Shown here piece after piece: positions 9,591-16,497 of a stretch of 64,000 bases of DNA. Each line of letters starts with the position of its first letter. The first letter of the stretch is position 1. Source of the DNA: Thiohalobacter sp. (lineage in GTDB: Bacteria; Pseudomonadota; Gammaproteobacteria; Thiohalobacterales; Thiohalobacteraceae). The stretch lies in the NCBI RefSeq assembly GCF_027000115.1, contig NZ_JALTON010000053.1:1-64000 (forward strand), in the 5' to 3' direction. Below the pieces are notes generated by a model. It ran no database searches and had not been told where the DNA came from. It was given only the letters and a program-made list of their open reading frames with translations. The position numbers were made by a program, and so were the translations under genes.

Positions 9591-10283
9591 ATGCCGGAAA
9601 CCGTTCGCATCGAAGGGCTATATGCCGGACAGGTTGATCACCGTCTCGACCCGCCCAGCGCCATCGGCAAGGCCGCCGTCAACGGCCGCGTATCGGTCGG
9701 GGCGCTCGGACTCGCCGGTGACCAGCAGGCGGACACCGCACATCACGGGGGCGCCGACCGCGCCCTGCTCCTCTACGCACGCGAGCACTATGCCTGCTGG
9801 CAGGCCGAACATCCCGCGCACCGGTTCGAACCGCCCGGCTTCGGCGAAAACCTGTCCACGCTCGGACTCACCGAACAGGATGTCGCCATCGGCGACCGTT
9901 TCCGCGCCGGCGAGCTGCTGCTCGAGGTCAGCCAGCCACGCACGCCCTGCTGGAAACTCGACCGTCGCTTCGGCATTGCCGGACTGGCACGCGCCGTCCA
10001 GGACAGCACGCGCTGCGGCTGGTTCTGCCGGGTGCTGGCGCCGGGCAGTCTCGCTGCCGGCGACAGCCTGGAGCGCGTCGCCTCGCCGCAGCCCGAATGG
10101 ACGATTGCGAGGGTCATGCAGCTCGTACATGGCGAGCCCCACGACCCCGAGGCCCTGCAGGCACTGGGCGAGCTGCCGGCGCTGGCCGACAACTGGCGCG
10201 ACAAGGCGCGCCAGCGGCTCGCCCGCGGACGCCCGGGCAGCGGCCGCCAACGGCTGTCCTGGCCTGCCTTCGGAAAACGATAA
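9591..10283 (+). CDS. MOSC domain protein (YiiM-like)
   Basis: 230 residues. The MOSC core carries the conserved Cys in ISQPRTPCWKLDRRFG, the ligand expected to hold a sulfur or molybdopterin group, and the layout GLAGDQQADTAHHGGADRAL and GENLSTLGL typical of YiiM-type proteins. These reduce N-hydroxylated bases using molybdenum cofactor in E. coli; whether that holds here is inferred. A short C-terminal helical tail (about residues 165-225) matches the YiiM 3-alpha domain. Divergent from the copper ATPase. Confidence 0.85.
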   Translation: MPETVRIEGLYAGQVDHRLDPPSAIGKAAVNGRVSVGALGLAGDQQADTAHHGGADRALLLYAREHYACWQAEHPAHRFEPPGFGENLSTLGLTEQDVAIGDRFRAGELLLEVSQPRTPCWKLDRRFGIAGLARAVQDSTRCGWFCRVLAPGSLAAGDSLERVASPQPEWTIARVMQLVHGEPHDPEALQALGELPALADNWRDKARQRLARGRPGSGRQRLSWPAFGKR

Positions 10284-10316
10284 CACGCAAACAAAACCAG
10301 GACACTGGAGGCTGTC

Positions 10317-11036
10317 ATGCGCATTCACTTTCTGCAACATGTGCCCTTCGAGGGCCTCGGCAGTCTCGCCGAGTGGATCGACCGCGGCGGTCACCAGATC
10401 GGTGGCACCCGGCTGTATGCCGGTGATGGCCTGCCGCGCCCGGATGCGGTCGAGCTGCTGATCGTGCTCGGCGGCCCCATGGGGGTGCACGACGAGGCGG
10501 ATTATCCCTGGCTGCGGGTGGAGAAGGACTTCATCCGCCGCGTCGTCGAGGCCGGCGGCGGGGTGCTGGGCATCTGTCTCGGCGCCCAACTGCTGGCCGA
10601 AGTCCTGGGTGCCCGGATCACGCGCAACCCGGCGCGCGAGATCGGCTGGTTTCCGGTCACGCGCGACCCGGCGCTGGCCGGCCACTGGCTGGCCGAGCGG
10701 CTGCCGGAACGCTTCCCCGCCTTCCACTGGCATGGCGAGACCTTTTCCCTGCCCGAGGGCGCGCTTCCCGTGGGTTCGACCGCGGCCTGTGCCTGCCAGG
10801 GCTTCGTGCACGGCGACCGGCTGCTGGGCTTCCAGTTCCATCTGGAAACCACGCCCGCCTCTGCCCACGCCCTGGTCGAACACTGCGCCAATGAACTGGA
10901 CGGCAGCGAGTGGGTGCAAGGGCCGGCGCAATTGCTCGCGGAGGACGCGCCTTTCGGTGAAATCAATGCCCTGATGACCCAGGTCATGGAGGGACTGGCC
11001 GGGCAGCTGCAGACTTCCGCCTCCCCCGGCGAGTGA
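10317..11036 (+). CDS. Class I glutamine amidotransferase-like protein
   Basis: 239 residues. GATase1 fold as in the amidotransferase half of GMP synthase: the nucleophile elbow GICLGAQLLAE contains the catalytic Cys, and FHWHGETFSLP and GFQFHLETT supply the C-terminal His-x-Glu pair. No synthetase domain is present, so it belongs to the stand-alone GMP-synthase-like amidotransferases, several of which hydrolyse gamma-glutamyl compounds. GGAGG lies 5 nt before the start. The Crp/Fnr gene follows 9 nt later. Confidence 0.87.
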   Translation: MRIHFLQHVPFEGLGSLAEWIDRGGHQIGGTRLYAGDGLPRPDAVELLIVLGGPMGVHDEADYPWLRVEKDFIRRVVEAGGGVLGICLGAQLLAEVLGARITRNPAREIGWFPVTRDPALAGHWLAERLPERFPAFHWHGETFSLPEGALPVGSTAACACQGFVHGDRLLGFQFHLETTPASAHALVEHCANELDGSEWVQGPAQLLAEDAPFGEINALMTQVMEGLAGQLQTSASPGE

Positions 11037-11045
11037 ACCACCGCC

Positions 11046-11735
11046 ATGCTCAGTGAAGACCACATCCCCGCACTCAAGCGGACCTATCTGTTCTCGGCCC
11101 TGGACGAGGACCAGCTGCGCACCGTGCTCACCACAGCCGTGGAGGTGAACCTGGCCGAGGGCCGGCTGCTGTTCGAGCAGGGCCAGCCGGCGGAACGCTT
11201 CTACCTGCTGACCGAGGGCCAGGTGAAACTGTATCGCCTGTCCGAGGAAGGCGACGAGAAGGTGGTGGAGGTGATCAAGCCCGGCCGCAGCTTTGCCGAG
11301 GCGGTGATGTTCATGTCCGCCCACTGCTATCCGGTGAACGCCGAGGCGCTGGTGGACAGCCGGCTCATCGGCTTCTCCAGCCAGACCTTTCTCAACATCC
11401 TCCGCGGCTCGGTCGACACCTGCCTGCACATGCTCGGGGTGATGAGCCAGCGCATGCACTGGCAACTGAGCGAGATCGACAGTCTCACCCTGCACAACGC
11501 GACCTACCGGCTCGCGGCCTACCTGCTGCGCGAGCTGCCCGAGCGCGGCTGCGGCCCGCAACAACTGAGCCTGGAGACGCCGAAACAGGTGATTGCCTCG
11601 CGGCTGTCGATCAAGCCCGAGACCCTGTCACGCATTCTCACCCGGCTCGCGCGGGATGGGCTGATCGAGGTGAAGGGCAGCCAGATCACGCTGCTGGACC
11701 TGGAGCGGCTGCAGGCGCTGGTGGATGGGGAATGA
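11046..11735 (+). CDS. Crp/Fnr family transcriptional regulator
   Basis: 229 residues: cyclic-nucleotide-binding-like beta roll (about residues 10-130; FEQGQPAERFYLLTEGQVKLYRLSEEG) and a C-terminal winged helix (KQVIASRLSIKPETLSRILTRLARDGLI). There is no N-terminal or central Cys cluster for an Fe-S centre; this differs from FNR and resembles the Dnr/NnrR-like branch, which may sense NO or heme. With nap genes in the same window a role in nitrogen-oxide control is possible but unproven. Confidence 0.88.
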   Translation: MLSEDHIPALKRTYLFSALDEDQLRTVLTTAVEVNLAEGRLLFEQGQPAERFYLLTEGQVKLYRLSEEGDEKVVEVIKPGRSFAEAVMFMSAHCYPVNAEALVDSRLIGFSSQTFLNILRGSVDTCLHMLGVMSQRMHWQLSEIDSLTLHNATYRLAAYLLRELPERGCGPQQLSLETPKQVIASRLSIKPETLSRILTRLARDGLIEVKGSQITLLDLERLQALVDGE

Positions 11736-11740
11736 TTCAG

Positions 11741-11773
11741 AGCGCCACGGAAGTCACCGAATCCACGGAAAGG
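11741..11773 (+). repeat. Dispersed 33-bp repeat, copy 1
   Basis: Begins AGCGCCACGGAAGTCACCGA and ends ATCCACGGAAAGG. A second copy at 13108-13140 differs at only two adjacent bases. Both lie just outside coding regions on the plus strand, 1.4 kb apart. It looks like an intergenic repeat family; function is unknown. Confidence 0.7.
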
Positions 11774-11891
11774 GCATGACCCGCAGGGTGCGCCGTGCGC
11801 ACCGTCTGGCTGGTCGGGAATGCATGGACCCGCAGGATGACCAGGGCGCAGCGCGCCCATCACAGCCAGACGGCCGGACCGCCTGACCAGG

Positions 11892-11983
11892 ACGCGGAGG
11901 GCGCGGAGGCGCAGAGCACACGGAGTGTTTCCTGTCTGTGCATGTTTCTCTCTGCGAGCTCCGCGTCTCCGCGCCCTCCGCGT
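11892..11983. repeat. Inverted ACGCGGAG-type repeat pair
   Basis: A 17-bp sequence, ACGCGGAGGGCGCGGAG at 11892-11908, recurs inverted at 11967-11983. Degenerate relatives with ACGCGGAG and GAGGCGCAGAG occur at 50961-50987 and 52889-52916, again between genes. Together with the other repeats here this fills the 485-bp gap between the Crp/Fnr gene and the next gene; no ORF in the gap is convincing. Confidence 0.65.
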
Positions 11984-12013
11984 TCCGGCAAATCGCTCAC
12001 TAGGCCGCAGTCG

Positions 12014-12180
12014 CCCGTAGGATGGGCAAAGCGAAGCGTGCCCATCATTGACAAATGCTGAGCCTTAGCCGGCTCGCGGAGTCGGGCTGAATGGGACGCC
12101 ACCGAAACCATTCGTGCCGCGGTGCGGGTGGAGTCTTTGTTGATGGTGATGGGCACGCTTCGCTTTGCCCATCCTACGGG
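12014..12180. repeat. REP-like inverted repeat pair, family GTAGGATGGGCAAAG
   Basis: Two exact 34-bp copies in opposite orientation at 12014-12047 and 12147-12180. Each copy alone folds into a hairpin with stem GATGGGCA/TGCCCATC, and the opposed pair can form a larger one. The same family recurs at 51021-51115 with a changed but still self-complementary centre. The layout resembles REP/BIME elements spread by RAYT transposases; no RAYT gene is in the window. Confidence 0.8.
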
Positions 12181-12220
12181 GATTCGTGGCGCGGTTCGCT
12201 GTTGGGGATACGAAAGCAGG

Positions 12221-12556
12221 CTAGATATGCGTAACCAGCTTGGCCTCGGGGACGCGATCCTGCACGGCGCAGGCGATCGCGTTGCGCAGGCCAGTGACCG
12301 GGCGGACGGAAACCCAGAGCAGGTTGAGGCGGATGTTCAGTTCCGCGAACACCACCTCGTCGGAGAAACAGGCCAGCACCGAATGGATGCGGCTCATGAC
12401 CTCCTGGATCATGGGCCTTGGCCGGTCGCGCAGCCCCGGAATGAGCATCATGAAATCCGACAGTGGCCGCCCCTCCTCGTCCGCGGCCGGCGCGCGATGA
12501 CGCAACGGTTCGGCGGCATCCATCAGCGGGAACAGGGCTACGCGGGGCAGGTTCAT
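12221..12556 (-). CDS. Conserved hypothetical protein
   Basis: 111 residues, soluble, no signal peptide and no recognised motif. Codon use and GC at third positions look coding, and this frame avoids the stop-rich composition of the neighbouring repeats. It lies downstream of the DUF302 gene, separated by an intrinsic terminator, so it probably has its own promoter. A longer frame overlapping it on the same strand (12174-12617) is judged spurious. Confidence 0.5.
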   Translation of the reverse strand: MNLPRVALFPLMDAAEPLRHRAPAADEEGRPLSDFMMLIPGLRDRPRPMIQEVMSRIHSVLACFSDEVVFAELNIRLNLLWVSVRPVTGLRNAIACAVQDRVPEAKLVTHI

Positions 12557-12592
12557 CGGCAGGCACCGGTCGGCGGTCGCATGCCCCGAGTC

Positions 12593-12629
12593 TAAACAAA
12601 ACGGGGCGGGATTTCACAACCCCGCCCCG
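12593..12629 (-). terminator. Rho-independent terminator of the DUF302 gene
   Basis: On the minus strand a 9-bp perfect stem, CGGGGCGGG (12602-12610) with CCCGCCCCG (12621-12629), encloses a 10-nt loop and is followed by a U-rich run read from the A-tract at 12593-12601. It sits 19 nt past the DUF302 stop. Confidence 0.85.
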
Positions 12630-12647
12630 CCGCGAGATGAAGCCCCT

Positions 12648-13037
12648 TCAGGCGGCGAGTGCGTCGCGCACCCGCATCAGTTTTTCGCGCACCTGGCCGG
12701 CCAGGGTCTCAATGCCTTCCTTTTCAACCAGTTTCAGCACCGCGGCCGGATCCATGAAGGCCACGGTGACGCTGCCATCGTCCTCCTCGCGCACTACCAC
12801 GTTGCAGGGCAACAGCAAACCGATGTCGGGGTCGGTCTCCAGCGCCTGGTGAGCGAGTTTTGGATTGCAGGCACCGAGGATCCTGTAGGGACGCTTGTCG
12901 ATGTCGAGCTTTTTCTTGAGCGTCGCCGAGACATCGATTTCGGTCAGCACGCCGAAGCCCTCCTTCTGCAGCGCCTCGGTCACCCGCTGTATCGCGGCGT
13001 CGAAGCCGTCCTTTACCTTCACATCGAATCCATACAT
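12648..13037 (-). CDS. DUF302 family protein
   Basis: 129 residues matching the DUF302 fold: FDAAIQRVTEALQKEGFGVLTEIDV, then YRILGACNPKLAHQALETDPDIGLLLPCNVVV, with two cysteines in the conserved ACNP and LPCNV positions. DUF302 proteins are common beside sulfur and metal redox genes, but their biochemical role is unknown. No signal peptide. GGAGG lies 5 nt upstream of the start. Single gene ended by the terminator at 12593-12629. Confidence 0.88.
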   Translation of the reverse strand: MYGFDVKVKDGFDAAIQRVTEALQKEGFGVLTEIDVSATLKKKLDIDKRPYRILGACNPKLAHQALETDPDIGLLLPCNVVVREEDDGSVTVAFMDPAAVLKLVEKEGIETLAGQVREKLMRVRDALAA

Positions 13038-13107
13038 GGCTTGCCTCCTGTCTGCAAGGTCGGGAATGTTTCGAATGGCGGCATTCTACCATCCAGTGAA
13101 GCGCAAG

Positions 13108-13140
13108 AGCGCCACGGAATCCACCGAATCCACGGAAAGG
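13108..13140 (+). repeat. Dispersed 33-bp repeat, copy 2
   Basis: Same sequence as 11741-11773 apart from a two-base change. Lies between the DUF302 start and the end of the CFA-synthase-like gene. Confidence 0.7.
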
Positions 13141-13185
13141 AGAATGGCCCGGACTGCGGCCCGGCTGGAGGGCGCAGGCAGGCGG

Positions 13186-14481
13186 TTACGGGCGGTAGAG
13201 ATCGTCGCGCCGCAGGGGCACCGATGGCGTGTCGTAGAGGCGGCCGGCGAGGATCTGGTAGACGTTGGTACTGCCCTCGCTGAAGAAGTAGGCCGAACCC
13301 GCCATGTACAGCCGCCACAGGCGTGCTGTCGCCTCGCTGGTGCAGGCCACCGCCTCGTCCCAGCGAGCCTCGAGGTTGCGTATCCAGGCGCGCAGGGTCA
13401 GGGCATAGTGCCGGCGCAGCGACTCCACATCCAGAATCTCGAAACCGGCACGCTCCATCTCGGTCTGCACCGTCGATACCTGGGCCAGCTCGCCGTCCGG
13501 AAATACATAGGCATTGACGAACCGCGTAATGGGGGTGTCGATCCAGCCGGTGTCGTTGGTGATGCCGTGATTGAGAAACAACCCGCCCGGCCGCATCAGC
13601 TTGCGGACCAGTCCGAAGTACCGCGGGAAGTTGCGCACGCCGATGTGCTCGAACATGCCGACGCTGACCACGCGGTCGTAGCTCGGCTCGGGCGGCAGAT
13701 CGCGGTAGTCGCGCAGCTCAATGGTCACCCGGTCCTGCAGGCCCTCACGAGCCACGCGCTCGCGGGCGAAGTCGCACTGGGCCTGGCTGAGGGTGATGCC
13801 GTGCACCTGCGCGCCATAGTGCCGTGCGGCCCGGATGGCCAGCGCGCCCCAGCCACAGCCGATATCGAGCAGGCGCTGGCCCGGGGCCAATCGCAGCTTG
13901 CGACAGATGTAATCGAGCTTGTCGCGCTGGGCCTCGTCCAGACTCTGGGCCTCGTCGCGGAAGTAGGCGCAGGAATAGACCCGCTCGGCATCCAGCCACA
14001 GGCCGTAGAAATCATTGCCGACGTCGTAGTGGTGGCGAATGGCCGTAGCGCTGTTTTCATGGACCCGGCAGGGGCCGCAGCCTTCGGCCGTCCCGTCGTG
14101 GCGCGGCAAGCGCCAGGCCTGCCAGGCCAGTCCCAGGCGGCGACGCAGCGACCAGTCCTGGCGCCGCAGATACTCGACCAGGTCGAACAGGGTTTCCATG
14201 TCGCCCTCGACGTCGAGTGCACCGCCGAGATAGGCCTCTCCGAAACGGACCAGGTCGCCGTGCAGCAGCAGCTCGCGCAGGGCCCCGGGGTGCCGCACCA
14301 CCAGGGTCGCGGGCGCACCGGGCGCGCCCACCGGCCAGCGACCGTCCCACAGCCGCACGCCCACCGGCCCTCGATAACCGGCCAGCAATCGCCGCAACAG
14401 TTCGACCGAGCGCTCGGCCAGAAAGGCATCCCCCGCAGCGCGGGTCTGCCGGCTCTCCGGCAGGGTCCGATCCATGCTCAT
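13186..14481 (-). CDS. Cyclopropane-fatty-acyl-phospholipid synthase-like methyltransferase (paralogue 1)
   Basis: 431 residues. An N-terminal non-catalytic domain (about 1-130) is followed by a SAM methyltransferase domain with motif I LLDIGCGWGALAIRAA and the CFA-synthase signatures RHHYDVGNDFYGLWLD, SCAYF, GMFEHIGVRNFPRYF. Such enzymes methylenate or methylate unsaturated acyl chains in membrane phospholipids. The start at 14481 has GGAGG 6 nt before it; an upstream in-frame extension is rejected. It is divergent from the TetR gene, with the palindromic operator between them. A paralogue with the same motifs lies at 33729-35036. Confidence 0.9.
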   Translation of the reverse strand: MSMDRTLPESRQTRAAGDAFLAERSVELLRRLLAGYRGPVGVRLWDGRWPVGAPGAPATLVVRHPGALRELLLHGDLVRFGEAYLGGALDVEGDMETLFDLVEYLRRQDWSLRRRLGLAWQAWRLPRHDGTAEGCGPCRVHENSATAIRHHYDVGNDFYGLWLDAERVYSCAYFRDEAQSLDEAQRDKLDYICRKLRLAPGQRLLDIGCGWGALAIRAARHYGAQVHGITLSQAQCDFARERVAREGLQDRVTIELRDYRDLPPEPSYDRVVSVGMFEHIGVRNFPRYFGLVRKLMRPGGLFLNHGITNDTGWIDTPITRFVNAYVFPDGELAQVSTVQTEMERAGFEILDVESLRRHYALTLRAWIRNLEARWDEAVACTSEATARLWRLYMAGSAYFFSEGSTNVYQILAGRLYDTPSVPLRRDDLYRP

Positions 14482-14671
14482 GAGCACCTCCCTCCGATTC
14501 CATGAGTTGACCGCATGATCTGCACCCTGATTCAAGTGTAATCGAGGAATCGAATCCGGATTGTGACCATTTTTGGTCAAACACATATTATTGAGGCCTA
14601 CTTCAACCAAATTAATAAAATCACGCAATTTCCGCTAGATGATGTCCACAGAGTGATCTCCAGGAGCATCC

Positions 14672-14711
14672 GAACAGCAGTTCTAGAACCGTTGTTCTAG
14701 AACTGCTATTC
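14672..14711. promoter_or_regulatory. Long palindromic operator upstream of the TetR gene
   Basis: AGCAGTTCTAGAAC (14676-14689) and its exact reverse complement (14694-14707) are separated by 4 bp. With one mismatch the arms extend to 18 bp each (14672-14689, 14694-14711). The site ends 11 nt before the TetR start and lies in the spacer shared with the divergent CFA-synthase-like gene. It most likely binds the adjacent TetR protein. Confidence 0.85.
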
Positions 14712-14722
14712 TGGTCCTTGCG

Positions 14723-15313
14723 ATGACTGCTCTCGCCCACGACCGGATTCAGGACACCCGGGACCGCACCCTGGAAGCGGCGCTGGAACTGTTCATGGCG
14801 CGCGGCTACTTCAACACCACCATCCAGGACCTCAGCGAACGGGCCGGAGTGAGCGTGGGCTCCATCTACCATCACTTCGGCAGCAAGACCGGCGTCGCCC
14901 GTGCCCTCTACCAGGGACTGATGGGCGAACTCGAGGCAGCCGTCGACGATATCGCCGCACGGCCGGTGTCCAGCGCCGAACAGTGCCGCGCCGTCATGGC
15001 ACACCTGCTGGCCTTCGCCGAGCAGCGTCCGCGCGCCATGCAGTTCATTCTCGAGGCCCGGCACCAGGAGTTCCTTCCGGAAGAGCCACCGATGTGCTCG
15101 TCGCAACCCTTCGTGCGCATGCGGGAGCTGGTCCGGCGCGGCATCGAGCGCGGGGAGATACGTGACATCGATGTCAATGTCGCGGCCACGTCGGTCTTCG
15201 GCGGCGCCCTGCGCCTGATCGCCATGCGCCTGGACGGGGCGCTGGACACGCCGCTGCCGGAACATCTGGACGCCCTCTGGACCTGCGCCTGGCGCGGGGT
15301 CGCGGCGCCGTGA
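14723..15313 (+). CDS. TetR family transcriptional regulator
   Basis: 196 residues. The N-terminal TetR helix-turn-helix is clear: TLEAALELFMARGYFNTTIQDLSERAGVSVGSIYHHFGSK spans about residues 16-55. The C-terminal ligand domain is not assigned. The palindrome at 14672-14711 overlaps its promoter, suggesting autorepression and control of the divergent CFA-synthase-like gene. Its 3' end overlaps the lipoprotein gene by 4 nt. Confidence 0.92.
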   Translation: MTALAHDRIQDTRDRTLEAALELFMARGYFNTTIQDLSERAGVSVGSIYHHFGSKTGVARALYQGLMGELEAAVDDIAARPVSSAEQCRAVMAHLLAFAEQRPRAMQFILEARHQEFLPEEPPMCSSQPFVRMRELVRRGIERGEIRDIDVNVAATSVFGGALRLIAMRLDGALDTPLPEHLDALWTCAWRGVAAP

Positions 15314-15909
15314 TGCGGCCCGGCTGGCGCCTTGCGCTCCCCCTCGCCGTCATCGCGCTCGCGGGCTGCGCCGCGCTGACGCGCCCTGCGGGCGAACACT
15401 TCATCGATGAACGCACCGGACTGGACGGCTGGCGGTGGGAACACCAGGGCCTGTCAGTCACCCTGATCCAGCGCCTGCCGGACCAGACCCGCGCCTTCTT
15501 TCTCGCCCGCGGCTTCAGCCGCGCGGCAGTGGACGAGCTGGCCGCCACCTGCGTGTTCCAGACCATCATCGGCAACACCGGAGAAAGCGGGCGGGTCGAG
15601 CTGGACCTGCACGACTGGCGGTACACCGCCAAAGGCGAAAGCGGGCCGCTGCGGCTGAAGGAGGACTGGCTGGCGCGCTGGACGGAACGCGGCGAATCCA
15701 TGCCGGCGCGGGTCGCCTTCCGCTGGTCCTTCTTTCCCACCGTGCAGCGCTTTGCGCCCAACGACTGGAACATGGGCATGACCAGCGTCCCGGTGCCGCC
15801 GGGCACCACCCTGGACCTGCATTTCCGCTGGACTCGCGACGGCGTGCAGCACCGCGGGGTGCTGCGCGGCGTGCGCTGCGCCCCCGACGAATCGATGGAG
15901 GCAACATGA
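15310..15909 (+). CDS. Putative lipoprotein
   Basis: 199 residues with a lipoprotein signal ending in LAGC (Cys about residue 20). The mature part is beta-rich and unrecognised; one conserved-looking pair of cysteines (AATCVFQ and GVRCAPD) could form a disulfide. It overlaps the TetR gene (ATGA-type junction) and the downstream thioredoxin gene (ATGA, 15906-15909), so it is in one operon with both. A link to the thioredoxin as a disulfide substrate is an inference. Confidence 0.75.
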   Translation: MMRPGWRLALPLAVIALAGCAALTRPAGEHFIDERTGLDGWRWEHQGLSVTLIQRLPDQTRAFFLARGFSRAAVDELAATCVFQTIIGNTGESGRVELDLHDWRYTAKGESGPLRLKEDWLARWTERGESMPARVAFRWSFFPTVQRFAPNDWNMGMTSVPVPPGTTLDLHFRWTRDGVQHRGVLRGVRCAPDESMEAT

Positions 15910-16445
15910 AACGACTCGCCTGGCTGTGGCTGCTGCCCGCACTGCTGACTGCGGCAGCCCTGATGGCGGCCCAGCCACCGGCGTTCGAGCCGACGCTCAA
16001 GGCTGCCGAGCCCCGGCCCGACGCGCCCGACTTCGCCCTGCCCGACATGGATGGCCGGGTGCACCGGCTGTCGGACTATCGTGGAAAGGTGGTGATCCTC
16101 AACTTCTGGGCCACCTGGTGTCCGCCCTGCCGGCGGGAGATGCCCTCGATGCAGCGCGCCTGGCACAAAATACGCAACGAAGGGATCATGATGCTGGCGG
16201 TCAATGTGGGCGAGACCGAGGATACGGTGTTCCAGTTCATGGGCGACTACCCCATGGACTTCCCGGTGCTGTTCGACCATGACGGCAGCGTCAGCGAGGC
16301 CTGGCCCATGCTGGCCCTGCCCACTACCTTCGTCATCGACCCCGAGGGGCGCATCGCCTACCGCGCCGTGGGCGGCCGGGAATGGGATGACGACCGGCTG
16401 CTCGATCCCGTCCGCGCCCTGCGCAGGCCGGCGGCCGAACAATGA
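15906..16445 (+). CDS. TlpA/ResA-type periplasmic thioredoxin
   Basis: 179 residues. An N-terminal signal or anchor (residues 1-22) is followed by a thioredoxin domain with the active site WCPPC (Cys72, Cys75) in NFWATWCPPCRREMP and the cis-proline segment LPTTFVIDPEGRI. TlpA/ResA proteins reduce disulfides in the periplasm, often for cytochrome c maturation or copper-site assembly. Start codon overlaps the lipoprotein stop. A longer upstream frame is out-of-frame noise from the lipoprotein gene. Confidence 0.9.
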   Translation: MKRLAWLWLLPALLTAAALMAAQPPAFEPTLKAAEPRPDAPDFALPDMDGRVHRLSDYRGKVVILNFWATWCPPCRREMPSMQRAWHKIRNEGIMMLAVNVGETEDTVFQFMGDYPMDFPVLFDHDGSVSEAWPMLALPTTFVIDPEGRIAYRAVGGREWDDDRLLDPVRALRRPAAEQ

Positions 16446-16497
16446 CCACCGCCTGTTGCATCAAGGGCTGCGGATGATGCCGGATTTGCAGCCGGAC

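Noticed and set aside
12174-12617. Alternative 147-codon minus-strand frame overlapping 12221-12556
   Set aside because: Runs through the intrinsic terminator and the repeat; Arg/Pro-rich product.
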